Below, one piece after another: positions 24,784-34,893 of a stretch of DNA of 64,000 nucleotides; within the stretch, counting starts at the first letter, position 1, and each line of letters starts with the position of its first letter. Origin of the DNA: Orobanche coerulescens (Eukaryota > Streptophyta > Magnoliopsida > Lamiales > Orobanchaceae); NCBI GenBank assembly GCA_033398695.1, contig CM065806.1:44975001-45039000 (forward strand), in the 5' to 3' direction. Under the pieces are notes generated by a model, which was not told the DNA's origin, ran no database searches, and was given only the letters and a program-made list of their open reading frames with translations. The position numbers were made by a program, and so were the translations under genes.

Positions 24784-26575
24784 TGTAACACCCCCAGGAT
24801 ATCCGAGGTATATTACAGCGCCGTGAATCCCTATATGGGACCCACCAGGCTGAACAGCATCATACACAACGACTCGCAGAAACGATAAAATAACACCACG
24901 TCATAAAGACGCAAAACAGAACAATCCACCCGGTTCAACCGGTCAATATAACATCATCATCCAACACAACATAATAAGCAACAATACAATTCAAACGATC
25001 AAGAACCCCTTAAGTACTCGAGTACAACTATTAGTTCAAAACCACAAAAGACAAAAAAGGTAAAGATACTAAAACATCACTCGTGCACCATCATCACGCA
25101 CGGCCATCATCCGTATCTTGGTCCAGCCCGCTCGTCTCGTTGAACTCCGACTGATATTCATAAAACGTATTTCCACAAAACGTGTCGCCTGAGGGGTTAG
25201 CATTTTCGCTAGTACAAGTAACCAAATGAACAACTTACATCTTACACATATAGTAATGCATGCCATCAAGAAATCATAATTTCCAAAACGCTCATTTCCG
25301 GAAATGCCAATAATCAAAACCACATTTGTAAAATGCACCACAATTAACCGCGGACCCACAGCTTCGTGGATCCCTGCCGAGACCCCGTCGGATCTAACCC
25401 ACAGTGGTTAAAAGCAAACTCGCGGTCCACAGCTTCGTGGAACCCTACCGAGACCCCGTCGAGTCTAACCCGTAGTGAGCATACACACACACACAATTTC
25501 TCATACAAAACTACTATGTCAAGACTGTAAGTTCATAAGGATACTTGCCTCGATTAATTAGACGATGACACGAATGGAACGGAAGAGTTGAACACGACCG
25601 CAAGGAACCGGCGGAAATGAACCTAACGATTCGAATAACACAATCACAACCAACTCTAGACGATTACGAAAATGGAATACACCCGGAAACCCGCCTACGA
25701 TTCATGTATATTCGAATAAAATAACAACGAGGGCGGATCACAACCAAACCCTCTCGATTCCATAAAAATCCACAAAATATCCATGAATCCGTAGGAAAAC
25801 TAAAGATACTAACAATATCAATCGTATACATCATGAATCCACCAACAAAACGGAACGAATCGGAAGAAAATCCCAAAACCCCCAAATTATCCAAAAGTAG
25901 GGTTCTAAGAGATTACCTTGGATTAGGATGAATGATTCAAGAAGAAATCGATAATCTACAACAAAACTCGAAGTGGATGATTTCTTCAAGTCCGAAAATG
26001 TTAAAATCGCCCAAAAGTTGCTCCTGAATCGCCCAGGACGAGAGGAAGAAAAGAGAGGAGAGGAAAAATGAAAAATCTTCCCCAGATCCCGTGTAATATA
26101 GTGAAACACAGCAGAACCTATCGGCCAGCCTATCGGCCGATAGGCCCAACCGATACCCATACAGAATGCCGGCAGTGGAGTCTATCGACCCCCCCTATCG
26201 GCCGAAAGGCTCCTGGAAGTTCGAATGTGAAGAAATTTGAGGAAAAAGCTCCATTTCCACAGCGATTGGCCAAGAACTGAAACGACCATAACTCTCTCGT
26301 CCGGACTCCGATTGACTCACCGTTAGAACCATTGGAAAGCTAACTCGATGTTCTATAATATTGCAAAGATTTATAAATTTTGGAGTCACCAAAATTTATG
26401 GTGATCTAACAAAGTCGAACTCATATGAGGAAAGTTGAAACAATGAACAATAATGAGAATACAATTCAACAGTTGACAGGAATGACATACTGAAAGATAC
26501 ATGAGGGTCACTATGACCGAGAAATATACCAAAAAAAATGAAAATACAAGGGAAAGAAAAATACCGGATATTACA
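24784..26575 (-). repeat. Element C 5' LTR
   Basis: 1792 bp. Compared with the other LTR it has a short duplication inside the palindromic patch (CTATCGGCC repeated, near 26118-26140). Dense differences occur at about 25115-25200 and 25315-25372; the remainder is nearly identical. Confidence 0.93.
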
Positions 26576-26580
26576 GGGCT
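26576..26580. repeat. Target-site duplication of C, right copy (GGGCT)
   Basis: GGGCT follows ATATTACA. The left copy is at 18114-18118. Confidence 0.92.
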
Positions 26581-27115
26581 GGCCTGGCCCGAGCATGCCC
26601 GGCCATGACTCGGCCGGGACCAACTCCGACGGCCCGAACGACCCCGAAACCCGAACCTGAGTACGAATCGAAGATATGGTTACGAAGTACTCGAAAGGAC
26701 GAATCCGAGCACTAATAGAACACACGATTCCGACTACCCGAAGGCTCGAAATTCGACAACGGAAAGTAATTACCCCAAACTTTGGGAAATTACGAAAATG
26801 GCCCAAAATGCCCCAAAATCACGATACGTGATCAAATAACCAAACCGAAGCTTGCAACATGAATAATAACATTAAATGAACTTACGAGAAAGTCGAAACA
26901 ACAGTTTCGGACGAGTTTCGCAAGAATCGAACTCAAGTGCGGAAAAACCGCTAAAAAGCACGGAACTCAACAAAACGACACCGAAACGAGCTCGGATGAC
27001 AAAAAGTGCAGAATTAATCATTCTCGGAATGACGAAACGGTCATGAGCGAGTCGTCAAAACGTACTTCCGCCGAAAAAAGAAATTTACCGAAAATCGAAA
27101 ATTGCGGATATTACA
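26581..27115 (-). repeat. Element B LTR3, right segment
   Basis: It resumes LTR3 exactly after C's TSD and ends with GGATATTACA. It aligns with 6480-7014 of LTR1. Confidence 0.92.
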
Positions 27116-27120
27116 GAATT
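27116..27120. repeat. Target-site duplication of B, right copy (GAATT)
   Basis: Matches 4123-4127. It proves that the three-LTR block behaves as one insertion unit. Confidence 0.9.
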
Positions 27121-27197
27121 GGTCTAGGGTGGCAGGGGAATGATTATAGGGGAGAAAAATCGGAGTTTGGACGTGCAAAATGAAAAACACAAGTTGT

Positions 27198-27208
27198 CTT
27201 TTTATAAC
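27198..27208 (-). promoter_or_regulatory. TATA box of element A
   Basis: The minus strand reads GTTATAAAAAG. The palindromic array starts about 11 bp upstream in element sense. Confidence 0.6.
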
Positions 27209-27218
27209 TGCATAGTTT

Positions 27219-27542
27219 GTTACGTATGTTATCCACATGTATATAACGTACGTTAGCCACTTTAGATACGCTACACCAAAAGTGTTACGTATGTAATCTA
27301 CTACCAGAGGCGACTAAATCAAAACACGAACATCATTACGTACGTTATGGCTTGGAGCATTACGTACGTAATGTAGGTCCACTAGGCTGCCTCAAAAAGG
27401 TCAAATATTTGAATCACGCCCGGCCCCACAAGTTGAGATCGGATAAGACTACAAGCATTACGTACGTAAACAGCACTTCCTTACGTACGTAAAGCCAACA
27501 AGATAGCGTACGTTAGGCTAAAGTCTTAGCGTACGTTAAACA
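27219..27542 (-). promoter_or_regulatory. Palindromic word array upstream of A's TATA box
   Basis: About ten copies of TTACGTACGTAA or close variants (TTACGTATGTTA, TAACGTACGTTA, TAGCGTACGTTA) are spaced roughly 15-60 bp apart. The density is far above chance for a 12-base palindrome. Confidence 0.7.
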
Positions 27543-27738
27543 GAGAATTACTAACCCAAAAATGTACCTATCTACACAACGTCAAGAAATCAATCACGAT
27601 GCGAATGATAGATATATTCAAGTCTATTATGATATATCCCAACATCAATAAACATTAAACAAATGCAACAAGACTACAACGGTATTTGAATTATCCGAAT
27701 AATACAACAGTAGGTATGAAATTCCGTCGGATATTACA

Positions 27739-29780
27739 CAGGGAGAGACTTGGAGAGGAGATGATGCCGGTGGCCGGTGGGCGTACTCATGAAATCGTGG
27801 AGATAGAGTGAGAAATGGAGAAACAAAAATGGCATTTACTGCAATTGATGTTCAGATTTTTCATTTGGGTAGATTATCAAAATGGGATTTTTTGCAATCG
27901 AGTTTTTACCAAAAAAAAAAAGAGGAACGAAAATGAAGAAGATGAGCAGGTAAGAGGGAAAGAAATTAAAGACAAAGAAATCAATAAAATAATAAAAAGA
28001 ATAAAATATTCTTATAATATTTTAAATTATAAATTTGGTTTCTCTTATACGATCTCAGAATTAATTTTTCTTGATACCATCGTGATCCATTTTACGAGAG
28101 CTTCAATTTGACACTAATATTGATATGTGACTACAACTCTTTTAATATCTATCATCATCAAAATAAGTTTTGATGATACCGGACGGTCAGACGACACTGA
28201 AAAATTAAAGGACTTGTATGTACTATGGAAATTTACAAAGTAGTATCACCGAAAAATAATTGTTCAATAAATTCCATATTTATTATATCACATTGTGGGA
28301 TCATCTTGATTTGTACATTATATTTGTACGTATATCATTTCCATTTATTGTATTCTCATATATACTCTTTCCACATTGTATTTCTACATATATCATTTTT
28401 GGGTCATGGACGTGTCTAATTGGTTTATCTAAATTTAGCTAGCTTGACTCTCCATACTAAATGGGAAAATTAAGAATTTCTTAATAAAAATCGAAACAAT
28501 ATTCCTAAAATTTATTATAAATAATTTATTTGAGATCTAAAAATTTATGTAAATTATTCGGGAAGCAATTTATTTTCTGATTTATTTTATTATTTGACGT
28601 ATTGTTTCATTTTGTACAATTTTATATTCTCTATCTTAATTATATTACTTAGAAATATTGCTCCAGAAGGAGCACAATTTATTGTGATATTCTTGAAGAA
28701 TATTACTTATTATAAGATAAATGGCATAAGGTTATGGGTGATGGAAAACATGATTTATATCTCAAATCAAAATATGAATCTTATTTGAGAATATAATCCA
28801 TTGAGATTGTGTAAAATATGATATAATTCATAATTATACTAATAAACTCATATTTTAACCGAGTTTGTGATGAATACGAGTATATAGCTTTTAAATAGGT
28901 TTGAGTGGCTGAACCATACTGGCGCAGCAAAATTACAAGAAACAACTATATTACAATTTAAGAAACACAGCCCTCTAAAACCCCAGATTCACTTGATCTA
29001 AGAATTTAAGGAAAAATAAAGAAAAATTTCCAATTCAATAATATCGCAAAATAATTCTCTTACAGGCACATATATACCCTAGCGAAGCTAGGGTTAAAAT
29101 TTTGGAATTAAATAACAAGCACACAACCTTTTAAAAATTTGCAATTAGGTCCCTAGAAACAGAAAAACACAAAATTGAGGGCCTAAACATCATTTTTTTG
29201 GCCAAAAATGACGGACCTCACCGCATAGCGGTTACTCTTGCTCAGTGAGCCGATTCCAATAACAAAAAGCTGAGTTCATCCCAAAAATCACAAACAAATA
29301 TTTTTTAAATATTTCAAAAAAGCCTTTTTTTAAAAAAAGAAATAACAATCTCATCCACTATTATCTTTCAATCGTGTTTAAGACGGATATAAGTACATAT
29401 ATTCTAAATGAGTTCGAATGGCTGAATCTCATCCTCATCATTTCTATTTATTGGCTGCGGTATGATTCCGGGTGGTTGAAACCTAACAAAATCTTAAATT
29501 ATTATTAGCTTTTTACTTATAAATTACAATGTAAAGTCAAATTTCTACGGGTTGTACACTAGTAATATTATGAATTGTGGTTATATATACTTTGTCCAAA
29601 TATAAATTTAAAAATAGAGATACTGTTTAAAAAAATAGATAGTATTTTTAAGTAAATAATAATTTCCATACGGAAATAATTTCTCATTACAAGAATTACT
29701 ATACAAAGTTATGTCCTAATATTTTAGTGGAGATAACTATCCACTTTTAAAATAATTTTAATGGCTTAACAAAAAAGACA
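27739..29780. other. AT-rich flanking DNA, no gene recognised
   Basis: The short ORFs (for example 27815-28111) have no recognisable domain and follow A-rich runs. A perfect 8-bp hairpin ACCCTAGC/GCTAGGGT lies at about 29076-29094, and stretches such as GCAATTAGGTCCCT look like older transposon relics. No RNA gene or TSD could be supported. Confidence 0.5.
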
Positions 29781-29870
29781 TACTTGCCAAAAAAGTCTAA
29801 AATAATATCTCAAAGTCCAAAGTGTAGCTGGCAGCGAGAACCCTACTTCTCAGACCTCCAAGACCGGGAT

Positions 29871-30130
29871 TTGAGAAAAAATTGGACGAGCCCAAACCAT
29901 CTCGTTTTTCCTCCAAGCGGCGCCGCAAATTTACCCTACTTCTTCCTTCTTCTTCTTCTTCAGCGCGCAATGGTCTAAAATTTGAGCGGGATGTGGGAAA
30001 AAATTGGACGAGCCCAAACCATCTCTTTCTTCCTCCAAGAGGCGCCGAAAATTTACCCTACTTCCTCTTCTTCTTCGGCGCGCAATGGAAAAAAAATGAG
30101 CAAGATTTTGGAAAAAAATGGACGAGCCAA
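29871..30130 (+). repeat. Tandem repeat, about 2.2 copies of a 120-bp unit
   Basis: Each unit starts AAAAATTGGACGAGCCCAAA, continues with CCTCCAAG and GGCGCCG, a TTC-rich stretch and GCGCGCAATGG. Copies start near 29875, 29998 and (partial) 30112. It lies directly upstream of a TATA-like box. Confidence 0.8.
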
Positions 30131-30142
30131 ACAAAATGAAGT

Positions 30143-30151
30143 CTATAAAAG
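30143..30151 (+). promoter_or_regulatory. Possible TATA box after the tandem repeat
   Basis: CTATAAAAG, followed by two copies of TTATCTTTACA-TGTAAGGCT (about 30174-30236). This could be the promoter and 5' leader of a host gene, but no coding exon can be firmly tied to it. Confidence 0.35.
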
Positions 30152-30369
30152 TTTGTTTCATGACACATCCTCTTTATCTTTACAGTGTAAGGCTCTCCTT
30201 CACAACACCTCCTCCTTATCTTTACATTGTAAGGCTTTATATCTTAATTTGTTATTGTATTTGTATTTGTAGTCTGTTTGTCTTCTGAGTTATGGATTCA
30301 TTTGTTTTAGAGTGAGGAATTTTATGTTTCTGTATTGGTGAAATTTGGATTAGTTTTATTGATTAGATT

Positions 30370-30715
30370 AATTCGAAGTATAAAATCCATTGTTATTCCC
30401 ATGTTTATTTTTCTGGGATTGGATTGGATTAAATCAAAGTATAAAATCCATTTTTTCGTCAATATATATGATATGAAGGAGGGATTGAATTTTCTCTGCA
30501 GGTATAAAATCCATGTTCTTTTTCCCGAAAATATGTATGATTTGAAGGTGGAATCGGATTGAATCAAAGTATAAAATCCATTTTTTTTATTGGCTGCATA
30601 TATGAATCAAAGTATAAAACCCATGTATTTTTTTATTAGCTGCATATATATTATGTTATGTAGGTGAAATCGGATTGAATCAAAGTATAAAACTCATGTC
30701 TATTTTTTTCGACAA
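30370..30715 (+). repeat. Dispersed short repeats containing GTATAAAATCCAT
   Basis: Six copies of GTATAAAA-CCAT or -CTCAT forms occur in about 340 bp, most preceded by GATTGAATCAAA or a variant. Spacing is irregular (about 45-80 bp). It looks like a degenerate minisatellite in a non-coding leader or intron. Confidence 0.65.
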
Positions 30716-30739
30716 CATATATGAATGAGGGTGGATTGA

Positions 30740-30973
30740 CTACTGCTTGCATGGAATTGTCATTCTAACATATATTTCTCTTGGAAAAACAATATAGATG
30801 GTATCTCAAACTTGTCAAGGAGGCCCAGGAAAGAAGATGAAGAAGTCGTAGCACGCACAAAAGCACTACAAAATCTAATATCAACACTGTTACCTGGAGT
30901 GGCATCAACTCCTAGGATTATCACAAGAAAAAGGGTAGAAAATGCACTCCAACACCGTCACTACAAGAAGTGA
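30740..30973 (+). other. Possible orphan exon (open frame without ATG), 77 codons
   Basis: The frame ending at TGA 30971-30973 is open for 77 codons and has a protein-like composition: LSRRPRKEDEEVVARTKAL, then LISTLLPGVASTPRIITRKR and HRHYKK at the end. I do not recognise a family. It lies downstream of the TATA-like box at 30143 and just before the CACTA-1 subterminal repeats, so it may be a fragment of a host gene or of a transposon gene. Chance cannot be excluded. Confidence 0.25.
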
Positions 30974-31149
30974 TAAAAAATATGTCTCAAGTAGACAAGC
31001 AAATCAATTGCCAAGCTCCGAGACCATTCTTGATCATGAGGAACGTCAGATCAATTTTCAAGTTTGGAGAAAACAATTACTCACGAGGCTGCCGGTAATG
31101 GTGTTTCATATCTAATTGCGTATATTCAATATATGATCATGAGCTCATA

Positions 31150-31437
31150 TTAACAGCGGACAATTAGCAGCAGTTATGCCAAAACCGTTGTTAAATTTGT
31201 GTGGTGGCACGGATCGTAAATATTATGAAAAATTAACAGCGGATAATATAAAAACCGCTATTAAATTCGGACACTTAACGGCGGTTGCAAAAAAACACTG
31301 TTAAATTCGGAAAATAATGGCGGTTGCGCAAAAATCGCTGTTGTTTTTCCTCTGTTAACAGCGGTTGTCTAGTTAACCACTGTTAAACATTTTTTTTTAA
31401 TTTTAACAGTGATTTTTATAACCGCTGTTAATGTTCT
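31150..31437. repeat. CACTA-1 subterminal inverted repeats
   Basis: About ten direct and inverted copies of TTAACAGCGGTT and its complement AACCGCTGTTAA, with variants. Arrays of this kind near the ends bind the transposase in CACTA elements. Confidence 0.8.
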
Positions 31438-31450
31438 ATTTAATTACTAC

Positions 31451-31505
31451 CCGATCTTCTTTCTTTCTTTCTTCCTTTCTTCTTTTTTTCCTTTCTTTCT
31501 TCCTA
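31451..31505 (+). repeat. CT-rich microsatellite
   Basis: An irregular (CTTT)n/(CTTC)n pyrimidine tract just inside the subterminal repeats. Confidence 0.85.
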
Positions 31506-31694
31506 TGCTTCTGACTCCCCGACTTTTCACAGTCGACCTGCGACCTCCGGCGACCTCCCAACCTCGCGACCCCCGCAACCTCCCCGACGTTTCGCAATCG
31601 ACCGCGGATTATTTGGTAATTATTCCGAACTCTCTTCTCTGTTTCTATTTGGTAATTTTATCTAGTCTTTTAAGGATTGTTGTGTGCTGTTTAA

Positions 31695-31906
31695 TATGTG
31701 TGTGTTGTGTGTGTATGTGCATGTATAGGTGTGGCAGTGTGTGTGTGTGTGTGTAGTGTGTGTAGTGTGTGTGCGTGCAGTGTGTGTGTATGTGTATTGT
31801 GTGTGAGGCTGTATTGTGTTGTGTGTGTTGTGTGTGTGGCAGTGTGTACAGTGTGTGTATGTGTGGCAGTGTGTGTTGTGTGTTTGTGTGTATTGTTTGT
31901 GTGTGG
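31695..31906 (+). repeat. TG-rich array 1
   Basis: An imperfect (TG)n run interrupted by GCAGTG and GTATTG words, giving false Cys/Val-rich ORFs. It lies in the CACTA-1 5' non-coding region. Confidence 0.9.
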
Positions 31907-32474
31907 ACTTTTAATTATACCTGGATTGTTTTGGAGAACAATGTTAAAACCTCAATAAAACCACAATAATCACAAACGTAGTATCAAATGAACATAACAG
32001 ACAAAATATGTATGTGCGTGTGCACTATGTGTATGTGAGTGTGTAATGTAGTTTTACGTGTTATTTTCTTCTTGTTTGTCGTATATTTTAATCGATTTCG
32101 TTGAGTGTGTATGTTTAATTATGTGTGTTGCTTTTGACAACACTATTTTGTGAAACACGAATTATTTTGGGATAGATTTGGTTAACTTCTTAAGGTTCTT
32201 CTTCCTTTGGGATAGATGTTAACTTTCGTCTTAAGGATCTTCTCCCAACAGTTCGTGCAGACAGAGTTAGCAATCTTGACCAAGCCATAAGTTGACGTAG
32301 TATACAGTTAATTCTATTTTGACAACTGTCATTCATGTTTCTATTTTAAACAACAGTTATAGGACAACCATACCTTTGTCATTCTCTATCAAAACAATTT
32401 TCAAAAAGTTAGTAATCATATAGAAATGAAATTCTTTCCCTTATACAAAACAATAGCAAATTGAATTTCATAGT
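31907..32474 (+). other. CACTA-1 region upstream of the transposase
   Basis: AT-rich, no domain. It probably holds the untranslated leader or an intron of the transposase gene. Confidence 0.45.
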
Positions 32475-33720
32475 ATGTGTAATAGAAAAGAAGAAATGGA
32501 TCGAAGTTGGATGAATGCAAGTCGTACGAGTGTGGAGTATGACAATGGAATTGAGCAATTTCTTAAATTTGCTCGACAACATCACTCGGAACCTGATGAG
32601 CGATACTTTTGCCCTTGTGTGAAGTGTATGAATGGGAGACGACATGAGGCTGACACAATTCGTCAACATCTTGTTTGTGAGGGGATAAACACCAACTATA
32701 CGGTGTGGATATGGGATGGCGAAATAGTAGATGTTCCAACTGGAAACAATCATGTAGATATAGATGGTGATCAATTTGAAGAAATGATTCATGATGTCGG
32801 ACAAGAATCATTTCAAAGAGCTCATATTTATGATGCGTTGAAAAGTGATTCGGAGACTACATTGTATCTGGGGTGTGAAAATTTCACACGACTATCTGCC
32901 GTGTTGAAGCTGGTTAATTTGAAGGCAATAAATGGGTGGAGTGACAAAAGTTTCACCGAATTGCTCTAGTTGATGAATGAGATGCTACCAAAAGGCAATA
33001 CATTGCCTAAGCGTACCTATGAGGCGAAGAAGGCTTTGTGTCCGATGGGTATGGAGTATAAAAAAATACACGCTTGTCCCAATGATTGCATACTGTACAG
33101 AAAAGAGTTTGAAGAATTGCATAAGTGTCCTAGGTGTGGGGTATCATGATACAAAGTGAAGAATGATGGAGAGAACACACAACAAGGACCTCCTGCGAAG
33201 GTGTTATGGTATCTTCCGATTGTTCCAATTCAAGTGATTGTTTGCTAATAGAGATGATGCAAAGAATCTCACATGGCACGCAAATGAGAGAAAATGCAAT
33301 AGGCTAATTCGTCATCCAACTGATGCTGCACAATGGAAGAAAATAGATCATTTATTTCCAGATTTCGGGAGTGACGCAAGAAACCTTAGGCTTGGACTTT
33401 CCACAGATGGAATGAATCCGTTCGGCAACTTAAGCACCAATCATAGCTCTTGGCCTGTTTTACTTGTGATATAAAATCTACCACATTGGTTATGTATGAA
33501 ACGGAAGTACGTTATGTTGTCAATGATGATTTCAGGACCAAAACAATCAGGAAATGATATAGATGTTTATCTAAGTCCGTTGATTGATGACTTGAGAATG
33601 ATGTGGGATGAAGGGATTTACGTGTTTAATGGTTACTGCCAGCAAAGTTTCAAGTTACGTGTAATGTTATTTTGTACGATTAATGACTTTACAGCATATG
33701 GAAACTTGGGTGGATATAGT
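32475..33720 (+). pseudogene. CACTA-1 TNP2-type transposase, 5' part
   Basis: The frame 32475-32969 (164 residues) is the transposase-associated domain found at the N-terminus of TNP2 proteins: DRSWMNASR at the start, CPCVKCMNGRRHEADT with its cysteines, and TVWIWDGE. It ends at a TAG. The following frames, separated by a stop and small shifts, carry ALCPMGMEYKKIHACPNDC, HKCPRCG, HLFPDFGSDARNLRLGLSTD and ISGPKQSGNDIDVYLSPL, the core of the Transposase_21 family, which cuts at the CACTA ends. The exon stops at ATAGT (33716-33720), where the copia element F inserted. The stops and frameshifts make it a pseudogene. True introns may explain some breaks. Confidence 0.88.
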
Positions 33721-33777
33721 TGTTGGAATATTTATTCCACATATTAATAAATAATATTTTGATGATTAAGTTGCTAA

Positions 33778-34282
33778 GATAAAGAGGCAATACAAATTGT
33801 AAGAACTCTAATAATCAAGATCAGAAGTCTTTATTATTTGAAAATGTATTACCATATACCAATGTTGATATTTTTTTTGTTATTTTACTTTTGTACAATA
33901 TGATAATTTCTCCACCTTTATTAGGGTAGGTGGAATTCAGAGACTATAGGATGGAGAGTTTATTGTTCAAGTTGTCTCTTTAATTTCTGGGTAGTAGCAC
34001 TGGTTTCAGATTTTCCGCTTTTGCACATTATCAATTCAATTCAATGATGAAGATGATTGCATGCAATTTAGGCTAGCAACGATGGACTTTTCGACATGCC
34101 TTATCTATATGAAAATCGAAATGGAAATGAGTTCCTGCTTAATTAAACATTCGAGCCATGCTAATGTTGTAGTATTGTTTTGCATTTTTTCATTTCCACG
34201 TTAGACACTAATTAATATTTAAATCGATTGTACCTGTTGTGTTTTCAATTGAATCTAATATATTTGGTTTATAATATCAGAT
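33778..34282. mobile_element. About 505-bp insertion inside F's 5' LTR, unidentified
   Basis: The segment is absent from the 3' LTR. The flanks offer a weak possible duplication (AGAT). I see no terminal inverted repeat, no poly-A tail and no reading frame. It may be a small transposon or filler DNA, and it postdates F's insertion. Confidence 0.5.
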
Positions 34283-34354
34283 CAAAACAACAAAGAGGCG
34301 AAGCAAAACGACGAAGGAATCAAAGACGCAAAAAGATGGACAAAATATAAAGCT

Positions 34355-34850
34355 AGCGCACGCTAGATATATAGGTTAGCGTAGGCTAACGGGTCCAGGC
34401 TACAGATCAGACGAGTTCGAAGTAACCTGAAGTGAAGTCACCTGATGAGGATAGTGCACGCTACACCATATTTACTAACGCACGATATCGATCCAATATT
34501 ACCATTGTGAAGAGATTCAAACACAGAATGACGTATGCACTGAAGTAAGCTTAGCGCACGCAAGAGATGATATTTAGCGCACGCTAAATGTCAGTTTGAA
34601 TCAAGTCAATCAATCTGTTGGGGAGAATCTACTGCAAGTCAAAAAGTATAAATGGATACATAACGCATGCAATGATGCATGATTTGCGCACGCTACAAGA
34701 AAGTGTTAGCGCACGCTAACTGTGAAGGATAGAAGCCACTGGACTAAAACTGGAAGACGTTAATGTACGTAACAGTACATAACGTACGCTAAAGGCAAAT
34801 ATACGTGATAGCGCATGCTAAGGAAGTCAGCCTAGCGCACGCTAATAACA
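34355..34850 (+). promoter_or_regulatory. Palindromic word array upstream of F's TATA box (5' LTR)
   Basis: About 14 copies of TAGCGCACGCTA and variants (TAGCGCATGCTA, TTAGCGCACGCTAA, TTAACGTACGTAA-like). The copy in the 3' LTR is at about 37548-38040 with independent substitutions. Confidence 0.75.
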
Positions 34851-34882
34851 ACTGGCAGTAACGGCTAGTTTGTGGAAGAAGG

Positions 34883-34893
34883 CTATAAATACC
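34883..34893 (+). promoter_or_regulatory. TATA box of F 5' LTR
   Basis: CTATAAATACC, about 35 bp downstream of the last palindromic word. The 3' LTR has the same at 38075-38085. Confidence 0.75.

Larger units (their letters stand above)
18119..26575 (-). mobile_element. Element C: Ty3/gypsy chromovirus (Tekay/Del-like), full-length but inactivated
   Basis: LTRs are at 18119-19898 and 24784-26575, and the TSD GGGCT is at 18114-18118 and 26576-26580. A primer site lies inside the right LTR and a purine-rich tract inside the left LTR. The domain order from the primer site is gag, protease, RT, RNase H, integrase, chromodomain-like tail, which is the chromovirus order. The polyprotein is split by at least two stops and several frameshifts. 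RT and integrase catalytic residues survive, but the protease triad is disrupted and one RNase H residue is changed. Confidence 0.95.
4128..27115 (-). mobile_element. Element B: non-autonomous LTR element with three LTRs and two internal regions
   Basis: The order is LTR1 4128-7014, internal-1 7015-9969, LTR2 9970-12846, internal-2 12847-15773, LTR3 15774-18118 plus 26581-27115. The LTRs are 2887, 2877 and about 2880 bp. Each internal region has a primer site at its right end and a polypurine tract at its left end, so orientation is minus. One TSD (GAATT) flanks the whole block and the middle LTR is shared. Neither internal region encodes a recognisable Gag or Pol domain, so it would need proteins from another element. 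Element C lies inside LTR3. Confidence 0.9.
1..27738 (-). mobile_element. Element A: Ty3/gypsy LTR retrotransposon, partial, host of B and C
   Basis: Orientation is minus. Its gag-protease remnant is at 20-1639, a tRNA-Met type primer site at 2063-2080, and the 5' LTR begins at 2086 with TGTAACACCCC. That LTR is interrupted at 4128 by element B and resumes at 27121, ending in GGATATTACA at 27738. The pol region and the 3' LTR lie to the left of the window, so its own TSD cannot be verified; the right flank reads CAGGG. The reassembled LTR is about 2660 bp. A is older than B, which is older than C, because each is inserted in the previous one. Confidence 0.88.
27121..27738 (-). repeat. Element A 5' LTR, right segment (U3 side)
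   Basis: It continues A's LTR after B and ends GGATATTACA at 27738. It contains a TATA-like box and an array of about ten palindromic words. Confidence 0.85.

Noticed and set aside
27815..28111. 98-residue ORF in AT-rich flank
   Set aside because: Lys/Ile-rich composition from A/T runs, with no domain or splice context.
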